Origin: Photobacterium profundum SS9
Lineage (GTDB): Bacteria > Pseudomonadota > Gammaproteobacteria > Enterobacterales > Vibrionaceae
Length of the DNA: 64,000 bases
Assembly: GCF_000196255.1 (NCBI RefSeq)
Contig: NC_006370.1
Coordinates: 1,394,187-1,458,186, forward strand
Direction: 5' to 3'
In this document: positions 1 to 8,908 of the stretch, in pieces
Position numbering within the stretch: position 1 is the first letter of the stretch
How the letters are laid out: each line of letters begins with the position of its first letter
Translations under genes and position numbers: made by a program
Notes under the pieces: model-generated
What the model saw: only the letters and a program-made list of their open reading frames with translations
What the model was told of the DNA's origin: nothing
The model's database searches: none

Positions 1-210
1 GAAGCTTCAGACATGGCTGAGGTTTCTAATCATGCACATACTTTAAAGGGTGCAGCAGGAACGATGGGCTTAATACGATTACACCAAGAGTGCTTACTTT
101 TTGAAAAAGCCGGTAAAGCAGGCTCGCTTGATGGGGTAGATATTAAAACGGTTTCTCAGGCTTTTGAGGCATCAAAACAAGCATTAGAAAGTACGTTTAT
201 ACCGCATTAA
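1..210 (+). CDS. Histidine phosphotransfer (Hpt) domain, C-terminal end of a gene cut by the window edge
   Basis: The reading frame is open from the first base and ends in TAA at 210, so only the last 69 codons are visible. They contain HTLKGAAGTMGL, the classic Hpt motif, whose histidine accepts a phosphoryl group from a response-regulator receiver domain. The distal helices of the four-helix bundle follow and the protein stops soon after. This is how hybrid sensor kinases of the ArcB/TorS/BarA type end, but a free-standing Hpt protein cannot be excluded. The internal ATG at 13 is unlikely to be the real start because the frame continues upstream. Confidence 0.8.
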   Translation, partial: EASDMAEVSNHAHTLKGAAGTMGLIRLHQECLLFEKAGKAGSLDGVDIKTVSQAFEASKQALESTFIPH

Positions 211-241
211 TTCTTATGTTTTAAGTTAACCATAATCTTAG

Positions 242-279
242 AGGCATGATGTTTAGTTATATAAACATCATGCCTTATT
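242..279 (+). terminator. Hairpin terminator after the Hpt gene
   Basis: A perfect 14-bp stem (242-255 with 262-275) encloses a 6-nt loop and is followed by a short T-rich run. It lies 32 bases after the Hpt stop codon. The T-run is interrupted, so efficiency may be modest. Confidence 0.65.
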
Positions 280-447
280 TGTATTTAATCCAAGCCAATT
301 TACTTTAGCGTGAGCATCTATACAAAACCCATCTTTATGGTGATATAAGCTATTAAATTGATAATTATAAGTTTTATATTTATCAATTTAGAAATATTAC
401 AAAATTAGTGAATATTATTCCATTATAAAAAAACATAGAGAGATACG

Positions 448-1920
448 ATGAAGAAGATGACTTTAACCTTGCTGTCTGCTGCTATTTTATCGGCAATCAG
501 TCTAAGTGCTAATGCGTGTACCGGTCTTATTGTTGGTAAAAATGCCTCTTCAGATGGCAGTATTATGATTGCGAGAAATGAAGATTTTGGCATTAATAAT
601 TGGAATAAATACTTGGCATATCGCCCTGCTCAGTTAAATAAAGAAGGGGATTGGACATTAGGTAATGGGCTTGTTGTTCCTATGCCTAAACAGTTTTATG
701 CGTATTCGGCTATTCCAGATTGGGATGCTAAAACGGTAAACAGTGACGGTAAATATTACGAAGAACGTGGTATTAATGAATTCAATGTCGCAGTGTCGGC
801 GACAACCAGCACTGAAGTCAATGATAAAGCAGCTGCTGCTGACCCACTAATTGAAGATGGCATTATTGAAGCCGTTATTCCTACGCTGATACTACCCCAA
901 GTTAAAACCGCTAAGCAGGGTGTTGAGTTACTCGGTCAATATATAGAAAAATATGGCGCAGGTGAGGGAAATAGTCTGTATATCGCCGATGTAAATGAAG
1001 CGTGGTTAGTTGAAATCGGTTCGGGTCATCATTGGATTGCAGTAAAGGTACCTGATGATAGCTATGCCATGATAGCCAATGGATTAAGAGTGCATGGGGT
1101 TAATCTTAATGATAACGACGTATTGCACTCTGAAGGACTATTGGATTTCGTTAAGTCGAACGAACTGCTTGATAAGCCCGATGCAAAGTCATTTAACTTT
1201 GCCAAAGCATTTGGTGTTATTGGTGATGTTTATAATGTTGACCGTGAATGGTTAGGGCAACATATGCTATCGGCATCAAATAAGCAGAATACACGATTGC
1301 AGCAGTATCCTTTGTTCATGAAGCCTGATAATAAACTGTCGGTAAAAGATGTTGCTGATGTACTCAGTGCAACGTACGAAGGCACCAGTTTAGCCAATAA
1401 AGGTGAGCGGCCAATACGTGTCGAACGTCAGTTAGAGTCCCATATTATCCAGCTGCGCAAAGATATGCCTAAAGAACTACAAGGTCTGATCTGGCAAAGT
1501 TACGGTGTATTAGCTGAATCGGTTTTAGTGCCGTTGTACAGCAGCTTACAAGATTACCCAACGCCTTATACTGTAGGAAATGATATTTATTCTGATGACT
1601 CTGCTTATTGGCAATTCCGAAGCTTAACTGCTTTAGCTACCGCGAATCCTGACAAGTACTTACCTATGTTAAATGAGGTATGGAATAAAGAAGAAACCAA
1701 GCTATATAAACAAGTTAGTAGCATGGACAAGACACTGAAAACACTTTATAAAACGGATAAACAAGCAGCGTTAGATATGGCGTCGGATTACTCTTACGGC
1801 CAGCTTCAACGTACATTAAGCATGGCGACTGAAACGCGCTATAAGATGATGACGGATCTAACCAAAAGTACCGAGAAAAAGTATTCGGAAGAAGAGTTTA
1901 AGAAAATAATGAGCTTGTAA
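448..1920 (+). CDS. Secreted C69-family dipeptidase (PepD-like)
   Basis: 490 residues. A cleavable signal peptide (residues 1-23, ending SANA) leads directly into Cys24, in the context ACTGLIVGKNAS. In the C69 (formerly U34) family this cysteine becomes the N-terminal nucleophile after processing. Conserved ARNEDF and EGNSLYIAD segments follow. These enzymes hydrolyse dipeptides, and the signal peptide places this one in the periplasm or outside the cell. An AGAGAG ribosome site precedes ATG 448. The gene stands alone between two terminators. Family assignment is firm; substrate range cannot be read from sequence. Confidence 0.88.
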   Translation: MKKMTLTLLSAAILSAISLSANACTGLIVGKNASSDGSIMIARNEDFGINNWNKYLAYRPAQLNKEGDWTLGNGLVVPMPKQFYAYSAIPDWDAKTVNSDGKYYEERGINEFNVAVSATTSTEVNDKAAAADPLIEDGIIEAVIPTLILPQVKTAKQGVELLGQYIEKYGAGEGNSLYIADVNEAWLVEIGSGHHWIAVKVPDDSYAMIANGLRVHGVNLNDNDVLHSEGLLDFVKSNELLDKPDAKSFNFAKAFGVIGDVYNVDREWLGQHMLSASNKQNTRLQQYPLFMKPDNKLSVKDVADVLSATYEGTSLANKGERPIRVERQLESHIIQLRKDMPKELQGLIWQSYGVLAESVLVPLYSSLQDYPTPYTVGNDIYSDDSAYWQFRSLTALATANPDKYLPMLNEVWNKEETKLYKQVSSMDKTLKTLYKTDKQAALDMASDYSYGQLQRTLSMATETRYKMMTDLTKSTEKKYSEEEFKKIMSL

Positions 1921-1932
1921 TAAATAATAAAA

Positions 1933-1960
1933 AGCCCCGATAGTTTTCACTATCGGGGCT
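1933..1960. terminator. Bidirectional terminator between the dipeptidase and EF-G genes
   Basis: A perfect 11-bp GC-rich stem (AGCCCCGATAG) with a 6-nt loop sits between two convergent genes. It is flanked by A-runs on the left and a short T-run on the right, so it can serve both strands. Confidence 0.85.
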
Positions 1961-1989
1961 CTTAACAGTTAGCGCTTATAAGGGAAGAA

Positions 1990-4077
1990 TTACTTCTTCG
2001 CGTTAAGTGCTTTAACTTCTTCGATTACTGTCGCTGCAACGTTTACAGGACATGGTGCGTAGTGTGCGAACTCCATAGAGAACTGACCACGACCAGAAGT
2101 CATTGTACGTAGGTGACCGATGTAACCAAACATCTCTGAAAGAGGAACGTCTGCTTTAATACGAGAACCAGTTACACCAGCCATCTGATCTTTGATCATG
2201 CCACGACGACGGTTAAGGTCACCGATAACATCACCAACGTGATCTTCAGGAGTGAACACGTCTACAGCCATGATAGGCTCAAGAAGTTGAGCACCAGCTT
2301 TAGGCATAGACTGACGGAATGCGCCTTTCGCTGCGATTTCAAATGCTACTGCAGATGAATCGACTGCGTGGAAGCCACCGTCTAGAAGTTCAATTTCAAC
2401 GTCAAGAACAGGGAAACCAGCTAGAACACCAGTGTCCATCATGCCCTTGAAGCCTTTTTCGATTGCAGGCCAGAATTCTTTAGGAACGTTACCACCAACA
2501 ACAGATGATGTGAACTTAAAGCCTGAACCTACTTCGCCTGGCTTCATGATGTAGTCGATCTTACCAAACTGACCAGAACCACCAGATTGTTTCTTGTGCG
2601 TGTAGCTATCTTCAACTGGCTTCGTGATAGTTTCACGGTAAGCAACCTGAGGAGCACCAACAATAAGGTCAACGCCATAAGTACGCTTAAGGATATCAAC
2701 TTTGATATCTAGGTGAAGTTCACCCATACCTTTAAGGATGGTTTCGCCAGTTTCTTCGTCAGTGTGAACTAGGAAAGATGGATCTTCTGCAACCATTTTA
2801 CCGATCGCGATACCCATTTTCTCAGAACCGCCTTTGTCTTTAGGCGTTACAGCAATCGAGATTACTGGAGTAGGGAAGATCATCGCTTCAAGCGTACACT
2901 CGTGCTTAACATCACATAGAGTGTGACCAGTTTTGACGTTCTTCATTCCCACAACAGCGATGATATCACCCGCTTGCGCGCTTGAAAGCTCGTTACGCTG
3001 ATCTGCCTGCATCTCAACCATACGGCCGATACGTTCAGTCTTACCAGTAGCACTGTTAAGAATCGTATCGCCTTTGTTCAGCTTACCTGCGTAAATGCGG
3101 ATGAAAGTAAGAGCACCGAAACGGTCGTCCATAATTTTGAACGCAAGTGCTTTTAGAGGTGCATCAACAGATACAGTTGCTACTTCGCCAGTTGGCTCGC
3201 CAGTTTCTGGATCAGTTAGCGGCTGTGGGTCAACTTCCGTTGGAGACGGTAGGTAATCAACAACAGCATCAAGAATAAGCTGCATACCTTTGTTCTTGAA
3301 CGCAGAACCACAGTACGTAGGGAAGAAAGAACAATCACGAGTACCACGACGGATACACATTTTAACTTGTTCATCTGTAGGCATTTCGCCTTCCATGTAC
3401 GCTTCTAGAAGGTCATCGTCTTGCTCTAGAGCAGTTTCGATTAGTTCTTCACGGTAAGCTTCTACATCGTCAACCATATCCGCAGGGATATCAGTGATTT
3501 CGTAGTTTTCAGGAAGACCTGTGTCATCCCAAACGTATGCTTGGCGGCTTAGAATATCAACAACACCAACAAAATCGTCTTCACGGCCGATTGGCAGAGT
3601 CATAACGAGTGGCACAGCGCCAAGAACATTCTTGATCTGATCAACAACGTTAAGGAAATCTGCACCTATACGGTCCAGTTTGTTAACGAAGATGATACGT
3701 GCAACTTCTGAGTCGTTCGCGTAACGCCAGTTAGTTTCTGACTGAGGCTCAACACCACCAGAACCACAGAATACACCGATACCGCCATCAAGTACTTTTA
3801 GTGAACGGTATACTTCAACGGTAAAGTCAACGTGTCCAGGAGTATCGATAACGTTAAAACGGTGGTCTTTCCAGAAACAGCTAACGGCTGCAGACTGGAT
3901 AGTTATCCCGCGCTCAGCTTCCTGTTCCATGAAATCAGTTGTTGATTCGCCATCGTGAACTTCACCAGTTTTATGGATTTGACCAGTAAGTTTCAGGATA
4001 CGTTCAGTCGTCGTGGTTTTACCCGCATCAACATGCGCGAAAATACCAATGTTTCTGTATTTCGATAAATCTGACAT
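1990..4077 (-). CDS. fusA: Elongation factor G, stand-alone second copy
   Basis: 695 residues, normal EF-G length. G1 is AHVDAGKT at 14-21, G3 is DTPGH at 78-82 and G4 is NKLD at 132-135 (most EF-Gs have NKMD). Domains II-V follow in the usual order. EF-G drives GTP-dependent translocation and, with RRF, ribosome recycling. There are no rpsL, rpsG or tuf genes beside it, so this is not the str-operon copy. Vibrionaceae commonly carry a second EF-G gene of this length elsewhere on the chromosome, and this appears to be it. Whether it translocates, recycles or acts under stress cannot be told from sequence. Confidence 0.93.
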   Translation of the reverse strand: MSDLSKYRNIGIFAHVDAGKTTTTERILKLTGQIHKTGEVHDGESTTDFMEQEAERGITIQSAAVSCFWKDHRFNVIDTPGHVDFTVEVYRSLKVLDGGIGVFCGSGGVEPQSETNWRYANDSEVARIIFVNKLDRIGADFLNVVDQIKNVLGAVPLVMTLPIGREDDFVGVVDILSRQAYVWDDTGLPENYEITDIPADMVDDVEAYREELIETALEQDDDLLEAYMEGEMPTDEQVKMCIRRGTRDCSFFPTYCGSAFKNKGMQLILDAVVDYLPSPTEVDPQPLTDPETGEPTGEVATVSVDAPLKALAFKIMDDRFGALTFIRIYAGKLNKGDTILNSATGKTERIGRMVEMQADQRNELSSAQAGDIIAVVGMKNVKTGHTLCDVKHECTLEAMIFPTPVISIAVTPKDKGGSEKMGIAIGKMVAEDPSFLVHTDEETGETILKGMGELHLDIKVDILKRTYGVDLIVGAPQVAYRETITKPVEDSYTHKKQSGGSGQFGKIDYIMKPGEVGSGFKFTSSVVGGNVPKEFWPAIEKGFKGMMDTGVLAGFPVLDVEIELLDGGFHAVDSSAVAFEIAAKGAFRQSMPKAGAQLLEPIMAVDVFTPEDHVGDVIGDLNRRRGMIKDQMAGVTGSRIKADVPLSEMFGYIGHLRTMTSGRGQFSMEFAHYAPCPVNVAATVIEEVKALNAKK

Positions 4078-4080
4078 TGT

Positions 4081-4550
4081 CTTTCTCTATAGATAATGAT
4101 GTTCTTAATTCGGCGGGAGTATACCACTTATTACCGCAAACAGAACATAGGTTCAGGGTTATTAAGTGACCATTTGTACCGCTTTTTTCATTAAACGATG
4201 AAATGTCGGCATCTAGCTAGCAATTATAGAGTGTAATTGCTTTGCTGTTTGCCCATTTGACGATGAAATCGACTCGTTCAGAATGACTAGCTTGTACAGA
4301 TAACGTCACAAAAGGATATGTTTTCATGAAGTCACACAACTATTGTTGGCAACTCAACATCGTTTTCGATGATCTCCTAACCTAATAATTAAATAAATTA
4401 GGATGAGAATAGTGCGTAATTATGAAGACTTTAGTGCCAAAGTTAAACCTACCATTTCGATATTTGGTATAACTTTGTTATATTTTTTGAGAATACGCTA
4501 CAAATTGTATTAACTTGTAGCGCTCAACGTTTATTTAAACAGATAAGAAA
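4081..4550. other. 470-bp intergenic stretch upstream of fusA
   Basis: No credible ORF. A TATACT -10-like box lies on the minus strand about 45 bases before the fusA start. Two short inverted repeats are visible: GCAATTA/TAATTGC near 4220-4240, and a perfect CGCTACAA/TTGTAGCG pair at 4496-4503 and 4515-4522. The second lies just after the RIO1 kinase stop but has no good T-run on the minus strand, so it is at best a weak terminator. Confidence 0.5.
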
Positions 4551-5408
4551 TTAACAATTTTCTTCTGCTTCTTGAATGCGTTCTTTGCGCATCTGCTCTT
4601 CAAGCATAACGGCATTGATTTCTTCTAATACCGCATCAACATCTGCAAGTTCGGCGCTTTCTTCAAAGCAACCTGTTAATTCTACATCAGGTTGTAGGTT
4701 ACCTTCTTCATAAAGAGCCCAGATCTCTTTAGCAAACTGAGTATCAAGCAATTCAGGTGCGTATTGTCCGTAATAGGCCGTCATGTTATTAACATCACGT
4801 TCTAGCATCCACTTGGCATTGTTGTTAGCTGATGCATCAACGGCTTGAGGAAGATCGATGATTACCGGTCCGTATTGATCAACTAATACGTTAAATTCAG
4901 ATAAATCACCATGCACAATACCTGCACATAACATGCGCACGACACTTCGCATTACAGAAGCGTGATCGGTAAGCGCCTGCTCTTTAGTAATAGAGACGTC
5001 ATTTAAACGTGGGGCAACTAAGCCTTCGTCATCAGTAACAAGCTCCATTAACAGTACGCCATCAAAGCATCCGTAAGGCTGAGGTACGCGAACACCCGCA
5101 TTAGCAAGTGTGTACAACGCGTCAACTTCTGCGCTTTGCCATACTTGTTCTTGTTGGTCTCGACCGAATTTGGAGCCTTTTTCCATTGCACGTGCGCGTC
5201 GGCTATTTTTTACTTTTCGGCCTTCACGGTATTGCGCCGCTTGTTTAAAGCTACGTTTATCTGCTTCTTTGTACACTTTCGCGCAACGAATGTCGTCACC
5301 ACAACGTACAACGTAGACAGAGGCTTCTTTGCCACTCATTAATTGGTGTAGAACGTCGTCTACTAACCCATCATCAACCAGAGGTTGGATTCGTTTTGGT
5401 ATCTTCAT
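4551..5408 (-). CDS. RIO1-family serine kinase/ATPase
   Basis: About 285 residues. SGKEASVYVV is the RIO-type nucleotide loop, GIVHGDLSEFNVLV is the catalytic loop with Asp and Asn, and VIIDLPQAV is the metal-binding segment (DLPQ replaces DFG). A charged, Glu-rich tail ends the protein. Bacterial RIO1 proteins are best known from Pseudomonas and Vibrio; their targets are largely unknown and ribosome-related roles are suspected by analogy with archaeal and eukaryotic RIO kinases. I chose the ATG at 5408 (MKIPKR) because homologues start there; an in-frame ATG five codons upstream (5423) is possible. It is divergent from the S4 RNA-binding gene. Confidence 0.88.
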   Translation of the reverse strand: MKIPKRIQPLVDDGLVDDVLHQLMSGKEASVYVVRCGDDIRCAKVYKEADKRSFKQAAQYREGRKVKNSRRARAMEKGSKFGRDQQEQVWQSAEVDALYTLANAGVRVPQPYGCFDGVLLMELVTDDEGLVAPRLNDVSITKEQALTDHASVMRSVVRMLCAGIVHGDLSEFNVLVDQYGPVIIDLPQAVDASANNNAKWMLERDVNNMTAYYGQYAPELLDTQFAKEIWALYEEGNLQPDVELTGCFEESAELADVDAVLEEINAVMLEEQMRKERIQEAEENC

Positions 5409-5534
5409 AGCGCCGTTATACATGAGTTATGTGTCGGATGGAATACAGGGAAATAGAACTTTTTGCTTTGTTTACCCTAAGTATCGATTGTGCGGTACAA
5501 TTTAAGACGTAAGTTATCAAATGAGCGACATACA

Positions 5535-5987
5535 ATGTCTCAAGAAGAAATTGAAGTAGAAGCAATTGGTATTGAAGTATCCTCTCAACCAATTGAGCTT
5601 TATAAAGTATTAAAAATTGCCAACGCAGTAAGTGGTGGTGGTGAAGCAAAAATGGCCATCTCTGAAGGTTATGTTGCTGTTAACGGTGAATTGGAACAAC
5701 GTAAGCGCCGTAAAATGTATGACGGTGACTTAGTTGAATTTAACGAAGAATATTATGTTGTATTGTGTGATCAGCCAGTACAAGAGCCTTCCGATGAGCC
5801 AGTGAAAAAGAAGGCAGAAAAGCCAGCCGCGAAAAAGCCTCAGTCCCAAAAGGCTAATAATAAAGGCAACAAACCTAAAAAGAGTGCGCCGAAAAAGGCG
5901 AATAAAGGTGGTAAAAACAAGCCATCAGAACCCAAAGCCGTCAATAGTGCAGATCAATCAACGGGTCGAAAGCTGATGAGTTTTTAA
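5535..5987 (+). CDS. S4-domain RNA-binding protein (YbcJ-like) with a basic tail
   Basis: About 150 residues from the ATG at 5535 (MSQEEIEV). Residues ~18-80 form an S4 fold (ELYKVLKIANAVSGGGEAK then VAVNGELEQRKRRKM), close to the ~70-residue YbcJ family. A Lys/Ala/Pro/Asn-rich tail of about 65 residues follows, is probably disordered and would add nonspecific RNA affinity. The frame opens upstream at 5490, but that part has no family similarity and no ribosome site. The divergent partner is the RIO1 kinase, so a shared role in RNA or ribosome biology is a reasonable guess only. Confidence 0.8.
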   Translation: MSQEEIEVEAIGIEVSSQPIELYKVLKIANAVSGGGEAKMAISEGYVAVNGELEQRKRRKMYDGDLVEFNEEYYVVLCDQPVQEPSDEPVKKKAEKPAAKKPQSQKANNKGNKPKKSAPKKANKGGKNKPSEPKAVNSADQSTGRKLMSF

Positions 5988-6029
5988 TTGTACGGTTCAT
6001 ACTTTTTATAACAACGTAAAGGTATATAG

Positions 6030-6938
6030 ATGAACGTAGGTGGTTTCATTGCGAGCATTCTTCTTTGCATATCATGGCAAGCATCGTCCGCAACGGTGTC
6101 ACCTATTTCAGATGCGTTATGTCGGAATATGACGCAAGCAGGGGTGATGGACCACGCTGCTCCTGTTCAATGCCAACGTTTGAGCCTAGTGACATTTAAC
6201 TATGTCGGCTTTGATGGTAAACAGCATAACGATGGGCATCTTGTTGTGTTAGATGCCGTTGCACCTTATGTCGGTCATATTTTTGATTCCCTATTTTCTG
6301 TTAAATTTCCGATCAATAAAGCGATCACCATTGAGCATTATCAAGGTGATGATGATCGTTCGATGACAGATAATAATACTTCTGCTTTTAATTACCGTTC
6401 GATCAGTGGGCAGCGTTCGTTGTCTTTACATGCGTATGGTCTAGCGATTGATATCAACCCTGTACAGAACCCATTTGTTGAATTTAGTACAACAAATACC
6501 GCTATATTTAAGCCGCAAGCAGGTATAAAGTATGCGAACCGGATGAAATACCGATTTGGTAAAACAGAAAGAGGGGGGATGGCAGAAGAGGTTATCGAGC
6601 TATTTGCTAAAAATGGTTTTCAATATTGGGGCGGTTTTTGGGATACTCCTATTGATTATCAGCACTTTCAAGTTAGCCGAGATATGGCAAATCTGATGAT
6701 TGCAATGGATAGCCAGCAAGCGAGTATGTTCTTTAAGCGTTATGTTGATTGGTATCAATCATGTAGCCGCTTTTATCCTCAAGCACATTCACAGCATAAA
6801 TTTAATGATTATGTCGAATACCTGAAAGATAAATTAGGGGTATCATCATTGAGTCAGACATATATCCGTTCACCTTCGCGAGTTATTCAAGCCATACAGG
6901 TTGATTTTGTACGATCTGCTATCTGCGTTAAGCGATAA
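6030..6938 (+). CDS. Secreted M15-family peptidase (D,D-carboxypeptidase-like)
   Basis: 302 residues. An N-terminal hydrophobic signal segment ends near residue 21 (SWQASSA). The zinc-site signature of the M15 peptidases is present: SLHAYGLAIDINPVQNPF (His and Asp ligands), and later DYQHFQVSRD with the third histidine. This matches the M15_4 (VanY/endolysin-like) branch, which cleaves D-amino-acid-containing peptides of peptidoglycan. The C-terminal ~90 residues after the catalytic domain are not recognised. It follows the S4 gene by 42 bases on the same strand, but there is no functional link. Confidence 0.82.
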   Translation: MNVGGFIASILLCISWQASSATVSPISDALCRNMTQAGVMDHAAPVQCQRLSLVTFNYVGFDGKQHNDGHLVVLDAVAPYVGHIFDSLFSVKFPINKAITIEHYQGDDDRSMTDNNTSAFNYRSISGQRSLSLHAYGLAIDINPVQNPFVEFSTTNTAIFKPQAGIKYANRMKYRFGKTERGGMAEEVIELFAKNGFQYWGGFWDTPIDYQHFQVSRDMANLMIAMDSQQASMFFKRYVDWYQSCSRFYPQAHSQHKFNDYVEYLKDKLGVSSLSQTYIRSPSRVIQAIQVDFVRSAICVKR

Positions 6939-7117
6939 TGGTTATTTTAATTAACGGGTACTTAGTGCTTAGTATTTATTTATACCGTTATATTAATTCG
7001 ACTTCCTGTACTTGTTTGGTTTTTTGGCGGGGCATCGCCCACCTTTGAATACCCTGTGAAGTTTGGAATACTTGAAACACTTTTAGGTTGAGCGATCACT
7101 GGTGGTGTCGCGATCTC

Positions 7118-7207
7118 TTAGGTGAAATTATTCGCATTGAACGCATTTTGAGCTTGCCAGTATTGATGCTGAGCACCATATACATTTGCGAGAGCAATAT
7201 TCGACAT
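7118..7207 (-). CDS. Possible 29-residue protein
   Basis: A short frame rich in Asn, Gln and Ala (ending NAFNANNFT) starts at ATG 7207, seven bases after a strong AAGGTGG ribosome site. It lies in a ~400-bp gap that otherwise has only a GC-rich hairpin near 7025-7040. The good ribosome site is the only reason to list it. No family is recognised, and it could also be leader peptide or chance. Confidence 0.35.
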   Translation of the reverse strand: MSNIALANVYGAQHQYWQAQNAFNANNFT

Positions 7208-7345
7208 ATAACCACCTTTATCCAAAGATAACGTAAGTAACCTTGCCTATATCCTAACAAGGTGTTACTGCATCGTTCAATAGAGCACTGTATAATTAAT
7301 GTCATTTTTTTGTCAGTATGATGTCGGAGACATGAGTTCCAGTAT

Positions 7346-7750
7346 TTATTTCCTTTCCATCTTGGCGATAGACAAGAATGTTGTCATTGCTTCTATATCA
7401 AGATAGCCATCTGTTTTTTTGTGTTTTCGCAAAAATTGATAGCCAGAAACCATCTTGACTAATTCAGTGACTTTTTCATCGTTGGGAGTTTGCCCTGTAA
7501 CAGCAGTGTATGCCGCAATTAAAGCATCTTGATCAACCACTTCAGCATGGCGATATAAATAACCACAGCCTGTCGCTAGCCATTCTAAAGAGCAGTTAGC
7601 CCGTATTGCGATTTGGTTTGCTTTAGTGAAGCTTGGCTCACTGCCTTTTAAATATTTACGGATAAGCGCTTCGCTGATATCTACGCGGCGTGCAAAACCA
7701 CTCACACTCTCTTCTCCGATTAAGGTTTTTAGGCGGTCGGCAAATGTCAT
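7346..7750 (-). CDS. XRE-family DNA-binding regulator
   Basis: 134 residues. Residues 1-60 form a helix-turn-helix of the phage CI/Cro type (FADRLKTLIGEESVSGFARRVDISEALIRKYLKGSEPS, with SLEWLATG after it). The C-terminal half is helical and has no recognised domain. It lacks the LexA-like autoproteolysis domain of full phage repressors. It is divergent from the aldo/keto reductase, whose promoter it may share, so local regulation of that gene is possible but not shown. Confidence 0.8.
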   Translation of the reverse strand: MTFADRLKTLIGEESVSGFARRVDISEALIRKYLKGSEPSFTKANQIAIRANCSLEWLATGCGYLYRHAEVVDQDALIAAYTAVTGQTPNDEKVTELVKMVSGYQFLRKHKKTDGYLDIEAMTTFLSIAKMERK

Positions 7751-7844
7751 GATTTCGTACTCTAGTTCGAGGTTTCATTGTTATAGCATTGCCGCTATTG
7801 AGAAACCAGCATAGGATGAGGGCAGTTTTTTATGGAGAATGATG

Positions 7845-8753
7845 ATGGTTAACAAGGTTGAGTTAGTACCACAAGGTCCACAGTTTTCTGAGCTTGTTCA
7901 AGGTTATTGGCGCTTAGGTGATTGGGGTATGAGCGCTCAAGAGCGTCTTTCATTCCTAAAACAGCACATTGAATTGGATATTACCACGGTTGATCACGCT
8001 GATATTTATGGTGGATACAGCTGCGAGCAGCTTTTCGGTGAAGCCATTGCATTGGAACCAAGCATTCGTGATCAAATTGAAATCGTGACTAAGTGCGATA
8101 TTAATTTATGTACCGATTCTTTCCCTGATCGTAAAATCAATCACTACGATACGAGCAAAGAGCACATTCTAGGCTCTGTGAATAATTCATTGTCTCGTTT
8201 GAATATTGAAAATATTGATGTGCTTCTTATCCACCGTCCTGATGCGCTAATGGATGCTGATGAAGTCGCTGAAGCATTTGCTGAATTGAAACAGCAAGGC
8301 AAAGTGAATCATTTTGGTGTTTCTAATTTCTCAGCTGCACAATTTGATTTGTTGCAATCGCGCCTTGATGCATCATTGGTTACCAATCAAGTAGAGATTA
8401 ATCCGCTCAATTTTGATGTTGTCCATGACGGCACACTTGATCATTTACAAATGAAACGCACAAAGCCTATGGCGTGGTCTTGCCTTGCTGGTGGCGATAT
8501 TTTTTCTGGTCAATCCGAGCAGCAAATTCGAGTGCGTGATGAACTAGAGCTGATCCGCCAAGAAGTGGGAGCTGCAAGTATTGATCAAGTGATTTATGCT
8601 TGGGTGAAACGCTTACCATCTAATCCAATAGCGATTGTTGGTTCAGGCAAAATTGAACGTGTTCAAGCCGCTGTTGAATCATTGAATATAAAGTTAACAC
8701 GCGAACAGTGGTTCCGTGTATGGGCGGCGTCTAAAGGACATGGTGTACCATAG
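7845..8753 (+). CDS. ydhF: Aldo/keto reductase, YdhF-like oxidoreductase
   Basis: About 302 residues. The catalytic tetrad of the superfamily is visible: Asp and Tyr in VDHADIYGGYSCE, Lys in IVTKCDIN, and His in LLIHRPD. The C-terminal NADPH-binding part includes AIVGSGKIERV. The length and the LDITTVDHADIYGGYSCEQ region match the YdhF branch. Three ATGs are close together (7839, 7842, 7845). I prefer 7845 because GGAGA at 7834-7838 then has the normal spacing. The physiological substrate of YdhF is not established. Confidence 0.88.
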   Translation: MVNKVELVPQGPQFSELVQGYWRLGDWGMSAQERLSFLKQHIELDITTVDHADIYGGYSCEQLFGEAIALEPSIRDQIEIVTKCDINLCTDSFPDRKINHYDTSKEHILGSVNNSLSRLNIENIDVLLIHRPDALMDADEVAEAFAELKQQGKVNHFGVSNFSAAQFDLLQSRLDASLVTNQVEINPLNFDVVHDGTLDHLQMKRTKPMAWSCLAGGDIFSGQSEQQIRVRDELELIRQEVGAASIDQVIYAWVKRLPSNPIAIVGSGKIERVQAAVESLNIKLTREQWFRVWAASKGHGVP

Positions 8754-8781
8754 ACGTTATTGCACATAAGCATAAGCCAAT

Positions 8782-8840
8782 AAAAACGGTAGTAAGAAAA
8801 GATAAGCCGAGAGGCTGTTCAATTCATCGCTACCGTTTTT
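8782..8840 (+). terminator. Hairpin terminator after the aldo/keto reductase
   Basis: Arms AAAAACGGTAG (8782-8792) and CTACCGTTTTT (8830-8840) pair perfectly, and the 3' arm ends in a T-run. The loop is unusually large (37 nt) and could contain a second small hairpin. Confidence 0.6.
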
Positions 8841-8908
8841 GTATCATCTAAAACGTGCTGTCTATTAACTAAGTTACCTGCTTACTAAGTTGCTAGTTAA
8901 TTAATAAG

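Noticed and set aside
5110..5342. Two overlapping plus-strand ORFs of 68 codons
   Set aside because: They are shadows of the RIO1 kinase on the other strand, with no ribosome site or family resemblance.
7096..7305. 69-codon minus-strand ORF
   Set aside because: Overlaps the 29-codon frame that has the better ribosome site; amino-acid pattern is not protein-like.
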